DNA of 64,000 bases from Thiorhodococcus minor. GTDB taxonomy: Bacteria > Pseudomonadota > Gammaproteobacteria > Chromatiales > Chromatiaceae. Below are positions 6,639 through 16,034 of the stretch, piece after piece. Position 1 is the stretch's first letter; the number at the start of each line of letters is the position of its first letter. Location: NCBI RefSeq assembly GCF_010820565.1, contig NZ_JAAIJQ010000013.1, positions 1-64,000 of the forward strand, given 5' to 3'. A program made the translations under genes and the position numbers. Below the pieces are notes generated by a model. That model saw only the letters and a program-made list of their open reading frames with translations, made no database searches and was not told the origin of the DNA.

Positions 6639-7175
6639 TCTTGACACCCAATACTCTGCGATGATGAACCTCGAGCTCGACCCCAAACCCGCCTTCCCAG
6701 CGACAAAAATCGAAGCAGCGATCGCCGTCGAGCCACACTCGCCGCAAAGCAATGCAATAACGATTCCAACAGAGCAAAAGCCAAAAAATACGTAATTTTA
6801 CGCAGTTACGCCGGAACAGGTCGCGCCATTTGCACTTTCTTGAGACGCATCAGCTTTACAATAAAGGTACAAATACTCAAGCAGCACTACTCAGAAACTG
6901 TTTTATTTTCTAAGACTTAGGAGCCCCAATCACGATGCGCCGACGCAGCTGCACAGGCCCGTAACCCGATAACAGGCATGTGACACAGGAAGCACCATGC
7001 GGCGTAAGCCTCGGCTCAGATACGCGACTCTCCACACCGCCCCACCTAACCGCTTCGCTTCACCCGCAGTCATGAGCCGTCGGCTCATGACAAGCCTCAC
7101 CCCAGACTGCCCTTCTCGCGCTAGACTCTGCGCCCCAGACATCGCAATCGCGCCTTCGCGCGTCCGGGCCGCCCC
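6639..7175. other. Divergent intergenic region
   Basis: 537 bases between the PEP-CTERM gene and the glucan synthase gene, more AT-rich at 6770-6930 than its surroundings, as expected for promoters. I could not fix a convincing -35/-10 pair, and I looked without success for a sigma-54 site of the kind that drives many PEP-CTERM genes. Confidence 0.35.
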
Positions 7176-9812
7176 ATGAACCGCTCGATCAACATCCTCA
7201 TCCCCATTCTGATCGCCCTGCTGACGGTGGCGGCCTGGTGGCTCCTGAATCGCCCCAACGATGAGCCGCCTTGGCCGACGCGGATCCAGGGCTTTTCCTT
7301 CTCGCCGATGCAGGCCGACGACGATCCGAGCCAGGATCGCTTTCCGTCGGTCGAGGAGATCGAGGGCGACCTCGCCTTGCTGGAGGGGAAGGTCCATGCG
7401 GTGCGGACCTATACGGTCGAGGGCACCCTGGCGTCAGTACCCAGCCTCGCGGCCAAGCATGAGCTGAACGTCACCCTGGGCGCCTGGATCGGGGACAAGC
7501 CCGAGGAGAACGAGCAAGAGCTCGAGCGGCTGCGGGAGGTGCTGGCGAAGGGCTACCGCAACGTCGTGCGGGTCATGGTCGGTAACGAGGCGATCTTGCG
7601 CGACGACGTCGAGGTGATGGAGCTGATCGACACCCTCGACCGCGTGCGCAAGATGACCTGGCTGCCGGTCAGCACGGCGGAGCCTTGGCACGTCTGGCTC
7701 AAGTACCCCAAGCTGGTCGAGCATGTCGATTTCATCACCATCCACCTGCTGCCCTACTGGGAGGGCGTTCCGCTCGATCAGGCCGTCGACTACGCGGTCA
7801 GTCGCTACGACCAGGTCAAGGAGGCCTACCCCAACAAGCCGATCATCATTGGCGAGGTCGGCTGGCCGAGCAACGGGCGGCGCAATCGCGGCGCCGAGGC
7901 CTCGCCCGCGAACCAGACCCGCTTCCTGCGCCGCTTCCTCGCCAAGGCCGAGGCGGAGCACTATGTCTACTATGTCATGGAGGCCTTCGATCAGCTCTGG
8001 AAGCTCAAGACCGAGGGGGCCACAGGCACCTACTGGGGCGTCTACAACTCGGACCGCGAGCCCAAGTTCGATTTCACCGAGCCGGTGGTGCGCATCCCGC
8101 ATTGGCGCGAGCTCGCGGGTATCTCCGTGGTCATCGGCATCCTGCTGCTCGCCTTCCTCTATCGCGACAGCTCAACCCTCTCCAAGCGCGGCAAGAGCTT
8201 CCTCGCCCTCATTACTTACGCCATCTCGACCGGCGCGGTCTGGATCGTCTACGACTACACCCGCCAGTACATGACGCCAGCGACCGCCGGCGTCGGTCTC
8301 CTGCTCTTGGTCGGCGGCGTGGGGGTGATCGTGCTGCTGATGGCCGAGGCCCACGAGTGGGCGGAATCCGTGTGGCTGCGCAAGTGGCGCCGGCCCTTCC
8401 CGCGCCGCTTACTGCCGGATGCCGAGCTGCCCTTCGTCTCGGTGCATGTCCCGGCCTATAACGAGCCGCCAGAGCTGCTGAAGGAGACGCTGGACGGCCT
8501 CGCGGCCCTGGACTATCCGCACTTCGAGGTCCTGGTCATCGACAACAACACCAAGGACCCAGCCGTCTGGGAGCCTGTGCGGGACTATTGCGACCGGCTC
8601 GGCGAGCGTTTCCGCTTCTTCCACGTCGACCCGCTCGCCGGCTACAAGGCGGGCGCGCTCAACTTCGGGCTGCGCCGGACCAGCCCGCAGGCAGAGGTCG
8701 TCGCCGTCATCGACGCCGACTACATTGTCAAGCCGGAGTGGCTGCGCCACCTGGTGCCGCCGTTCGCCGATCCCGAGGTCGCCATCGTGCAGGCGCCGCA
8801 GGACTACCGCGACGCGCATCAAAACGCCTTTAAGGCCATGTGCATGGCCGAGTACCGCGGCTTCTTCCACCTCGGCATGGTCACCCGCAACGAGCGCAAC
8901 GCCATCATCCAGCATGGCACCATGACCATGATCCGCCGCAGGACGCTGGAGGAAGGCGGCTGGGCCGAGTGGTGCATCACCGAGGACGCCGAGCTGGGAC
9001 TGCGGGTCTTCGAGGCCGGCCACAAGGCGCTCTACATCCCCAGCACCTACGGGCGTGGCCTGATGCCGGACACCTTCGCGGACTTCAGAAAACAGCGCTA
9101 TCGCTGGGCCTATGGCGCGGTGCGAATCCTGCTGCGCCACTGGCGCGAGCTCCTGGGAGTGCGCAAGTCGGCCCTCTCGGCCGGGCAGCGCTATCACTTC
9201 GTCGCCGGCTGGCTGCCCTGGTTCGCGGACGGCTTCAACCTGCTGTTCAATTTCGCGGCCCTGGCGTGGTCGGTCGCCATGGTGCTCTATCCGCAGCAGA
9301 TCACCCCGCCCTATATGTCGATCGCCCTGATCCCGCTAGTCCTCTTCGGCTTCAAGATGACCAAGAGCCTGGTCCTCTATCGCCGCCGGGTGACCGCGAC
9401 CTTCCGCCAGAGCATTGCCGCCGGCCTGGCGGGGCTCGCGCTCTCGCACACCATCGCGCGCGCCATGTTCGGCGGCCTGATCACGGGCAAGCTCGGCTTC
9501 TTCCGCACCCCCAAGATGGCCGAGGCACCTGCCGTCGTTCGCGCGCTGGGCGACGCCCGCGAGGAGGCCCTGCTGGCCTTCGCCTTCCTGCTCGCAGCCT
9601 TCGCCGTCATGCTGCGCGACGACGCCTTCATGCTGGACGTGCGCATCTGGGCCGCGGTGCTGGTGGTTCAGTCCATTCCCTACCTGGCCTCCGTGCTGGT
9701 TTCGCTCATCAGCGCCTGGCGGCACCTTTCAGCCGACCTCGTCGGCCCCATGTCCGCTATGAGCTTCGATGCCGACGCGCCGGTCGAGCGGCCGATTCGG
9801 CGCGAGGCTTAG
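7176..9812 (+). CDS. GH17-GT2 fusion, beta-1,3-glucan synthase (NdvB/NdvC-like)
   Basis: 878 residues. An N-terminal membrane helix (about 7-24) precedes a periplasmic glycoside hydrolase family 17 domain (about 38-310), with the acid/base Glu in VGNEAIL and the nucleophile Glu in IIGEVGWPS. Membrane helices follow (about 315-395). A processive family 2 glycosyltransferase comes next, with VPAYNEPPE near 425, the DAD motif in VIDADYIV near 511, TEDAELGL near 601 and the QxxRW motif in KQRYRWAYG near 640. More membrane helices end the protein. The same architecture is found in rhizobial and pseudomonad synthases of periplasmic (cyclic) beta-1,3-glucans, where the GH17 domain is thought to act as a transglycosylase. 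The exact product is inferred. Confidence 0.85.
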   Translation: MNRSINILIPILIALLTVAAWWLLNRPNDEPPWPTRIQGFSFSPMQADDDPSQDRFPSVEEIEGDLALLEGKVHAVRTYTVEGTLASVPSLAAKHELNVTLGAWIGDKPEENEQELERLREVLAKGYRNVVRVMVGNEAILRDDVEVMELIDTLDRVRKMTWLPVSTAEPWHVWLKYPKLVEHVDFITIHLLPYWEGVPLDQAVDYAVSRYDQVKEAYPNKPIIIGEVGWPSNGRRNRGAEASPANQTRFLRRFLAKAEAEHYVYYVMEAFDQLWKLKTEGATGTYWGVYNSDREPKFDFTEPVVRIPHWRELAGISVVIGILLLAFLYRDSSTLSKRGKSFLALITYAISTGAVWIVYDYTRQYMTPATAGVGLLLLVGGVGVIVLLMAEAHEWAESVWLRKWRRPFPRRLLPDAELPFVSVHVPAYNEPPELLKETLDGLAALDYPHFEVLVIDNNTKDPAVWEPVRDYCDRLGERFRFFHVDPLAGYKAGALNFGLRRTSPQAEVVAVIDADYIVKPEWLRHLVPPFADPEVAIVQAPQDYRDAHQNAFKAMCMAEYRGFFHLGMVTRNERNAIIQHGTMTMIRRRTLEEGGWAEWCITEDAELGLRVFEAGHKALYIPSTYGRGLMPDTFADFRKQRYRWAYGAVRILLRHWRELLGVRKSALSAGQRYHFVAGWLPWFADGFNLLFNFAALAWSVAMVLYPQQITPPYMSIALIPLVLFGFKMTKSLVLYRRRVTATFRQSIAAGLAGLALSHTIARAMFGGLITGKLGFFRTPKMAEAPAVVRALGDAREEALLAFAFLLAAFAVMLRDDAFMLDVRIWAAVLVVQSIPYLASVLVSLISAWRHLSADLVGPMSAMSFDADAPVERPIRREA

Positions 9813-10023
9813 AGCGGCCTCAGAGGCGAGCCAAGGGTGTCACCATGGATGGCGACCCGACCAGCAAGCCGAATAATCGACCAAGGCGCTTTCACGATAT
9901 CTGTCGATTTCAGGGTTTACCCTACATAGGGTTTTCCCTAGACTTCACCCTCATTGCAGAATTGGAGGCATCCCCGGATCAGCACAAACCGGAGATGCGC
10001 CCAGGATGAATGAGGTTTGATCC

Positions 10024-10413
10024 ATGAGAAAGACGCTTGTCACGGCTGCCCTGCTGGCCGCATTCCTACCCTTCGCCAGCACCGCAATGGCCGCGAAGAC
10101 CGCGCCCGGTCAGACACAAAAAGGCATCGCTTCCTATTATCACGACAGCCTGCACGGCAATAAGACGGCCAGCGGGCAAGTCTACAACAAGAACCGGCTG
10201 AGCGCCGCGCACAAGACGCTCCCGCTCGGCTCCAAGGTGAAGGTGACGGACACCAATACCGGCCGCAGCATTGTCGTCAAGGTCAATGACCGCGGCCCCT
10301 TCGTCAAAGGACGCATCATCGATCTGTCGAGGGCCGCGGCGCGCAAGCTCGGCATCGTCAAGCGCGGAATCGCTCGTGTCGAAGTCAAGGTGCTGAGCAC
10401 ACCCAGAGGTTAG
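10024..10413 (+). CDS. RlpA-like double-psi beta-barrel protein
   Basis: 129 residues. A signal peptide ends at about residue 23 (STAMAA). One RlpA-type double-psi beta-barrel domain fills the rest: GIASYYHDSLHGNKTASGQ, LPLGSKVKV and VKVNDRGPFVKGRIIDLS. There is no lipobox and no SPOR domain, so it is shorter than RlpA proper, a septal lytic transglycosylase, and is secreted rather than lipid-anchored. A periplasmic peptidoglycan-related role is likely but catalysis is not shown. A GAGG ribosome site lies near the start. The 211 bases before it hold no convincing gene. Confidence 0.82.
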   Translation: MRKTLVTAALLAAFLPFASTAMAAKTAPGQTQKGIASYYHDSLHGNKTASGQVYNKNRLSAAHKTLPLGSKVKVTDTNTGRSIVVKVNDRGPFVKGRIIDLSRAAARKLGIVKRGIARVEVKVLSTPRG

Positions 10414-10636
10414 GCGATTGCCGGAAATTCTTATACCAGGTGGCGCCGGATTGAGGTCCGCCTTAAAGGAGCGCCGACAGGGGCATCGCTGGGCGATGTG
10501 ACTGGCGGGGCGACACAGAAGGCGGGCGTCAAGACAAGCCAGATGGTATGGGAATTGACAGAAATCGCCCTAGTGTCCCACCGGCAGAGGGGAGGTCGCG
10601 GCCCGCCCTCTGCACGCTATCCAGATCGGCTGCCCG

Positions 10637-11662
10637 CTATTCCCACCGAAACAGCCAGGTCGCCAGGCTCAGAAAACAGACGGCCAGCGCGACCAGAAGC
10701 CCAACTTGCGGCAGTACATCCCAGACGCCCGCACCCTCGATCATCACCTTGCGCGCCGCCTCGACCAGATGCGTGAGGGGTAGCACCCGCGAGAAGGACT
10801 GCGCCAGCGCATTCGTCCCCTCCATCGAGAACCAGACGCCGGATAGCAGCAACATGGGCCATGAGATGAGGTTTAGCAGACCGTCCGCCACTTCCTCGGT
10901 GCGCAGCCGCGCCGCCACGATGAGCCCTAGGCTGATGGTGCAGAGGGCACCGGCGACATAGACGAGCCCCAGGGCGATGTAGGACCCGCGCATCGGGAAA
11001 TCGAGCAGCAGCTCGGCACCGAGATAGACGACCAGGCTCGCGCCCAGCACCACCAGGAGCCGCGAGATGACCTGCGCGGTCAGGAACTCCCAGGGCCGCA
11101 GCGGGGTCGCCTTGAGCCGCCGGAGCACGCCGTTCTTGCGATAGCGCACGACTACCCAGCCAACGCCCCAGAGGCTGGAGAACATGACGTTCATCGCGAG
11201 CACCCCAGGCAGCACCCAATCGACATAGCGCAGCGCCTCTCCGGTCACCGTGGCGCGACGCGGCAGCTGCGCCCCCGCGTCATCGCCGTAAGCGCCGAGC
11301 AGCAGCCGCTCGGCCAGATAACCGTTGGCCGAATTGAGGTTCACCCAATAGGCGGGCGCCGCGCGCAGATCCAGCAGCAGGTCCAACTGGTGGCGCTCCA
11401 CCTTGAGGATGGCGGGATCTGGGGTGTCGAAGGGGACAAAGCTCAGGTGCTTCAGCCCCAAGAAGGGCGACTCCACCTGCGTAATGTCGGCATCGGGTGC
11501 GACGACGCCGATCTTCAGAAGCCCCTTATCGTCGGCCTGAAAGATGAAGGCGAACGCCAGCACCATCAGGATGGGCATGAGGATATTCCAGCTCAGCCCG
11601 GCCCGATCACGATAGAACTCGCGATTCCGGGCGACGAGCACGGCAAGGATGCGCTTCAGCAT
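10637..11662 (-). CDS. ABC-2 type transporter permease
   Basis: 341 residues. One N-terminal helix (about 22-40) is followed by a large extracytoplasmic segment to about 150, and then five hydrophobic segments in the C-terminal half. The family segment LSGVWFSMEGTNALAQSFSRVLPLTHL is recognisable in parts. It pairs with the ATPase encoded three bases upstream and is probably an exporter of a lipid, polymer or drug. The substrate cannot be read from the sequence. Confidence 0.85.
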   Translation of the reverse strand: MLKRILAVLVARNREFYRDRAGLSWNILMPILMVLAFAFIFQADDKGLLKIGVVAPDADITQVESPFLGLKHLSFVPFDTPDPAILKVERHQLDLLLDLRAAPAYWVNLNSANGYLAERLLLGAYGDDAGAQLPRRATVTGEALRYVDWVLPGVLAMNVMFSSLWGVGWVVVRYRKNGVLRRLKATPLRPWEFLTAQVISRLLVVLGASLVVYLGAELLLDFPMRGSYIALGLVYVAGALCTISLGLIVAARLRTEEVADGLLNLISWPMLLLSGVWFSMEGTNALAQSFSRVLPLTHLVEAARKVMIEGAGVWDVLPQVGLLVALAVCFLSLATWLFRWE

Positions 11663-11665
11663 GAC

Positions 11666-12547
11666 TCAGGTCCTCAGCGCATGGCCGGTCAGCTTCAAGA
11701 AGAGGTCCTCGAGGTTGGGCGTCGCCACCCGCAGCTCGGTCAGATCGGCACCTATGTGCTCCAGCTCGGCCAGCATCCGGGACACGTCCTCCGCGTAGAG
11801 CTCGATCTCGCCATTGCCGACGAGCGCGCCCTCGGGCAAGGACGCATGATCCGGCCAGGCGGTATCCGGCAGGCGAATCACGCGCGCCGGAAAATGCTGT
11901 CGGACCAGCGCTTCAGGGCTTCCCTCGGCGATGATGCGGCCGTGGTCGACGATGGCGATGCGGTCGCAGAGCCGCTCGGCCTCTTCCATATAGTGTGTCG
12001 TCAGGATCACCGTGGTCCCGAGCCGCCGCACCCGCTCTATCAGGCCCCAGAAGTTGCGCCGCGCTTGGGGGTCAAGACCTGTGGTGGGCTCGTCGAGGAA
12101 CACCAGTTGCGGCTCGTTGACCAGGGCGATGGCCAGCAGCAGACGCTGGCGCTGACCGCCCGAGAGCTTGCGCGTGTCGCGATTCAGGATATCGGCGAGA
12201 TTGCAGAGGCGGATCAGCTCATTGCGATCCGCGCTCTGGCGATAGAGGCTGGCGAACATGTCCAGTGACTCGCCAACCGTCTGAAACTCCTGGAGCGCCG
12301 TGGCCTGGAACTGGATGCCGATGCGCTCGGCATGAGCGCGGCTCAGGGGCTGCCCCTCGAAGTAGACGGCACCCGAGGTCGGCGTCTGAATCCCCTCCAG
12401 CATCTCGAGCGTCGTCGTCTTGCCCGCCCCGTTCGGCCCCAGCAGGCCGTAGCATTGGCCCTTCTCGACCATGAAGCTAATGCCGTCGACGGCGCGCACG
12501 CCAGGATAGAGGCGCACAAGCTCTCGGGCTTCGATGAGGGGTGTCAT
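11666..12547 (-). CDS. ABC transporter ATP-binding protein
   Basis: 293 residues. Walker A GPNGAGKTTT near residue 41, the signature LSGGQRQRLL near 139, Walker B VFLDEPTTGLD near 160 and the switch His in TTHYMEEAE. An about 60-residue C-terminal extension (after AEGSPEALV) is typical of drug/lipid-exporting ABC-2 ATPases. It is the second gene of the apparent operon ppc-ATPase-permease: it starts 9 bases after the ppc stop and ends 3 bases before the permease. Confidence 0.88.
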   Translation of the reverse strand: MTPLIEARELVRLYPGVRAVDGISFMVEKGQCYGLLGPNGAGKTTTLEMLEGIQTPTSGAVYFEGQPLSRAHAERIGIQFQATALQEFQTVGESLDMFASLYRQSADRNELIRLCNLADILNRDTRKLSGGQRQRLLLAIALVNEPQLVFLDEPTTGLDPQARRNFWGLIERVRRLGTTVILTTHYMEEAERLCDRIAIVDHGRIIAEGSPEALVRQHFPARVIRLPDTAWPDHASLPEGALVGNGEIELYAEDVSRMLAELEHIGADLTELRVATPNLEDLFLKLTGHALRT

Positions 12548-12556
12548 TCGCCAGGG

Positions 12557-15349
12557 CTAGCCGGTGTTGCGCATTCCGGCCGCGATCGCGTTGATCGACC
12601 TTAGCAGCGGATCGAGCCAGGCCTCGCGCTTCTCTTCGTCCTCCTCGGCGCGATAACGCGCGAGCACGGCGACCTGAATGTGGTTGAGCGGATCGAGATA
12701 GAGGTTGCGGCGCGCGAGCGAGTGATTGAGGTCGGGCGTATCTTCCATGAGCACCCGCAGCCCCGCCACATTGAGCACCTGAGTCAGGGTACGCCTGTAC
12801 TCCTCTTCGATGACGCTGAAGATGGCCGCGGCCTGCTCCTGATTCTCCGACAGCCGAAGATACTCGCGGGCGATGCGCATCTCCGCCTTGAAGAGGGACA
12901 TCTGGGTGTTCGACAGCAGGGCGCGGAAATAGGGCCACTCCTGATACATTTTTTGGAGCTTGGCCAACCGCTCGACGTCGGTGCCTCGATAGCGCTCGAT
13001 GGCATAGCCGATTCCCAGCCAAGCCGGCAGGGTATGCCGCGACTGGCCCCAACCGAAGACCCAGGGGATCGCCCGAATCGAGCCGAGCGAACGGTCCGCC
13101 TTCTTGCGGTGCGAGGGCCGCGAGCCGATGTTGAGCAGCGCGATGCCATCGAGCGGCGTGCACTCGTAGAAGTAGTCGAGAAAGCCGTCGGTCTGGCGCA
13201 CCAGCTTGCGATAGGCCTCTTCGCCATAGCGCGCGAGCTCGTCCATGATGCCCAGATAGTCGTTGCGCTCTTCCTGCGGGGACTCGATCAGACAGCGGCT
13301 CGCCTTGATGAGTCCGCTGATCCCCATGGTCAGCTCGTAGCGCGCGGTCTCCGGGTTGGAGTAGCGGTAGGACAGCACCTCGCCCTGCTCGGTGAACTTG
13401 ATCTGCCCGTGCACGGTATCGACGGGCTGCGCCAGGATGGCCTCGTGGGTGGGGCCGCCGCCACGCCCCACGGTGCCGCCGCGCCCGTGGAAGAGCCGGC
13501 AGGCCAGGCCACGGTCGTCCGCGAGCGCGATCACCTTCTTCTGCGCCTCGAAGAGATTCCAGCTCGACGACAGGATGCCGCCGTCCTTGCAGGAGTCCGA
13601 GTAGCCCAGCATCACCTCCTGCTGATTGCCGGACGCCTTCAGCAGCCCCTGGTAGGTCGGATTGTCGAGCAGCGTCTGCATGACCTGATCGATATGGCTC
13701 AAGTCGTCGATGGTCTCGAACAGGGGCGAGACCTGGATGCTGCAGAACCAGCCCTCGGCATCCTTGCCGACCAGCCCCGCCAGGCGCGCCAGCAGCATGA
13801 CCTCCATGACATGACTGGCAGAGTGGGTCATGGAGATGACGTACTGACCAACGACCTTCTGGCCGATCTCGGCGCGCATCCGTGCGATGACTTCGAAGAC
13901 CTCCAACGTCTCCCGCGTCTCGGCCGTCAAGGTGGCCTTGTCGATGACGAAGGGATGCGGATGGGCGATGGCCTCCGCAAGCGCCATGAGCCGCTGCTCC
14001 TCCGTGAACGCCTGGTAGTAGGGCGCTCCGGCCTGGCGCGCGAAGAGCTCGGTGACCGCTTCGGTATGGCGGGTCGATTCCTGGCGGATATCGAGATTGA
14101 CGAGATGGAAGCCGAAGGTCTCGGCAAGACGGATCAGATCCTGCAGCGGCCCGCTGGCGGCGTTGGCGTCGCCGTGATGCACGAGCGAGTCGCGGATCAG
14201 ATAGAGATCGTTGAGGAAATCCCGCTCGTCGCAATAGCCTTCCGGCAGCCCGTCGTAGTCCCGCCCCTCCATGCGCGCCCGCACCCGGTCCAGATTCGCC
14301 TGCAGGCGGTGCCTCATCATCGCCAGCTTGCGGCGATAGGGCTCGTGGAGAAAGAGCCGCTGGCGCTGCCCCATGGTGTCGACCCAGTAGTCCTCGTCGG
14401 CGTCTAGGCTGTCGAGAAACTCGGGAGAAGGCTGACAGAGCGCGCTCGAGTGACTTAGCATCCGCCGCAGCCCCGCGAGACGCTCCAAATAGAGCTCGAG
14501 CACCAGCTCGGCGTGCATGCGCACGGCAAGCTCCGTGGTCTCCGGCTTGACGAAGGGGTTGCCGTCGCGATCGCCACCGATCCAGGAGCCGAAGCGGATG
14601 AAGCTGGGCACACGAATGCCGCAGGTCGCGCCGTAATTGCGGCGCACCGCCTTCTCCAGAAAGCGGTAGACCAGGGGGACGGCCTCGAAGAGCGACTCGC
14701 GGAAAAAGTAGAGCCCCTGCTGCACCTCGTCCGTCACCTGCGGCTTGTGCACCCGCACCTCGTCCGTCTTCCAGAGGATCTGGATATGGGTGAGGATCTC
14801 CTGCAGCTTGTCCTCCAGCTCCTCCTCGTTGAGCTTGCGCCTGTGCAGGTCCTGGCCGATGAGAAAGATGCGCCGGAAGGTATCCGAGATGGTCCGGCGT
14901 TTGGACTCGGTGGGATGGGCGGTGAACACCGGCAGATAGACCAGATGCTCAAGGAGGCTCTGGAAGTTCTCGGCGCTGACGCCGTCCTCCGCGAACTGGC
15001 GGACCGTGTCGTCGAAGGAGCCCATCCAGAGCCGCTCGCCGGCGGAGATGAGATCCATGCGCGCGAGGTGGGCATTGAGCTCCTCGGCGACGTTGACGAG
15101 GCCGAAGTAAATGGTGAAGGCGCGGATCACCTCGGACAGGGTCTGGGGATCCAAGCCCTCGATCCGTTTCATGAGCTTGTCGCGCAGCTCCGCGTCTTCC
15201 TGCTCGCGCAGCTGCATGAAGCCGTCGCGCAGCCGCTCCACGATGACGAGGACGCGCTTGCGGCTATGCTCGCGCAAGACCTCGCCAAGGAGGGCGGTGA
15301 AGAGCTGGACATCACGTTCCAGCGTCTGCTCTTGGGTCAAATCGTTCAT
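12557..15349 (-). CDS. ppc: Phosphoenolpyruvate carboxylase
   Basis: 930 residues from the ATG giving [15 protein letters not shown]; the frame stays open upstream but family length fits this start. It carboxylates PEP with bicarbonate to oxaloacetate, refilling the TCA cycle and supporting autotrophic growth. Motifs seen: [12 protein letters not shown] with the catalytic His, [25 protein letters not shown] with the catalytic Arg/Lys neighbourhood, [14 protein letters not shown] with the glycine loop, and the C-terminal MRNTG, a variant of the QNTG end. It is oddly placed at the head of an ABC exporter operon; I see no metabolic reason for the link. Confidence 0.97.
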   Translation of the reverse strand: MNDLTQEQTLERDVQLFTALLGEVLREHSRKRVLVIVERLRDGFMQLREQEDAELRDKLMKRIEGLDPQTLSEVIRAFTIYFGLVNVAEELNAHLARMDLISAGERLWMGSFDDTVRQFAEDGVSAENFQSLLEHLVYLPVFTAHPTESKRRTISDTFRRIFLIGQDLHRRKLNEEELEDKLQEILTHIQILWKTDEVRVHKPQVTDEVQQGLYFFRESLFEAVPLVYRFLEKAVRRNYGATCGIRVPSFIRFGSWIGGDRDGNPFVKPETTELAVRMHAELVLELYLERLAGLRRMLSHSSALCQPSPEFLDSLDADEDYWVDTMGQRQRLFLHEPYRRKLAMMRHRLQANLDRVRARMEGRDYDGLPEGYCDERDFLNDLYLIRDSLVHHGDANAASGPLQDLIRLAETFGFHLVNLDIRQESTRHTEAVTELFARQAGAPYYQAFTEEQRLMALAEAIAHPHPFVIDKATLTAETRETLEVFEVIARMRAEIGQKVVGQYVISMTHSASHVMEVMLLARLAGLVGKDAEGWFCSIQVSPLFETIDDLSHIDQVMQTLLDNPTYQGLLKASGNQQEVMLGYSDSCKDGGILSSSWNLFEAQKKVIALADDRGLACRLFHGRGGTVGRGGGPTHEAILAQPVDTVHGQIKFTEQGEVLSYRYSNPETARYELTMGISGLIKASRCLIESPQEERNDYLGIMDELARYGEEAYRKLVRQTDGFLDYFYECTPLDGIALLNIGSRPSHRKKADRSLGSIRAIPWVFGWGQSRHTLPAWLGIGYAIERYRGTDVERLAKLQKMYQEWPYFRALLSNTQMSLFKAEMRIAREYLRLSENQEQAAAIFSVIEEEYRRTLTQVLNVAGLRVLMEDTPDLNHSLARRNLYLDPLNHIQVAVLARYRAEEDEEKREAWLDPLLRSINAIAAGMRNTG

Positions 15350-15542
15350 TGGGGCAGTACTCGATACCGGCAGCCGAAACAGGGCGATGCTGCGGATACT
15401 ACCCCGCGCGAGCGTGACGAACAAAAACCATGTCGCCGATAAGAGATCTTCCGTCCCGACCCAAGTGGGCCGCCGCAAGCGCCCTTCGCCCACTCGCCGA
15501 GATCAGACAGCATAAGGTGATTTCCGGGAAACAGATTCCCCG

Positions 15543-15571
15543 TAGGATGGGCAAAGCGCAGCTTGCCCATC
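15543..15571. repeat. Palindromic repeat, TAGGrTGGrC type
   Basis: TAG followed by a perfect 9-bp hairpin: GATGGGCAA and TTGCCCATC around AGCGCAGC. It shares its TAGGnTGGnCAA start and AGCGCAGC loop with the left end of the element at 58060-58136, so both appear to be members of one dispersed family. This copy looks like a half element. Confidence 0.6.
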
Positions 15572-15851
15572 GTCCAGGCGCCTGAGCGACCTGGGTGGGC
15601 ACGCCCCACAAACGGCTTCCCCATGCGCGCCGGCGTGCCAGGGGCTTTGCTCATCCGACTGGAGGCGCTGTTCTGGGTAAGATCATTTCAGGAAATCACC
15701 CAGGGCAACGGAAGCGGGAGAAAGGGACCGTCCGGCGGTCGAGAAGGAAATCGCCGACTTGAGCCCCCGAGAGAAGGAGCGCGCAAAGGCGCTAGACGCT
15801 GCCCAAGAGATCCTTGCATGCCAAGACCGCGAAGCGGCTTGCCCGAACACT

Positions 15852-15953
15852 GGACAGAATTCACGGGATTCTCAAGATCCGCAGGATTCATGCAGAGCAC
15901 TCTTTTATCTGAAGAAATCCCGTCAATCCTGCAAAGCTTTGTTGATTCTGTCC
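15852..15953. repeat. 102-bp inverted-repeat element with GGATT motifs
   Basis: Ends GGACAGAAT and ATTCTGTCC are perfect 9-bp inverted copies. Inside, ACGGGATT and GCAGGATT on the left face CCGTCAATCC and similar motifs on the right, so most of the element can fold on itself. It lies 82 bases beyond the egtD stop. It has no coding capacity. Confidence 0.6.
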
Positions 15954-16034
15954 GTTTTCTCGAGGCGCGCCTCTGACGACGGAGGGGCTGTATTCAGACA
16001 GCTTCTGAGCGCAGATGCGCTCAGTGTCGCTCCG

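Larger units (their letters stand above)
15350..16034. other. Repeat-bearing intergenic region
   Basis: 685 bases upstream of ppc and downstream of egtD, both on the minus strand. It contains two palindromic elements described separately (15543-15571 and 15852-15953). No gene, tRNA or clear promoter was recognised in the rest. Confidence 0.45.

Noticed and set aside
9845-10009. Short plus-strand frame of 54 codons before the RlpA-like gene
   Set aside because: No ribosome site, unremarkable composition and no recognisable family; probably leader DNA.
10498-10776. Plus-strand frame before the ABC permease end
   Set aside because: Overlaps the permease 3' end in antisense and shows no conserved features.
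12680-14407. Plus-strand frame of 575 codons opposite ppc
   Set aside because: Antisense to the well-supported ppc gene, without initiation signals.
15852-15953. Short repeats considered as a CRISPR array
   Set aside because: The motifs are inverted and irregular, there are no uniform repeat-spacer units, and no cas genes are nearby.
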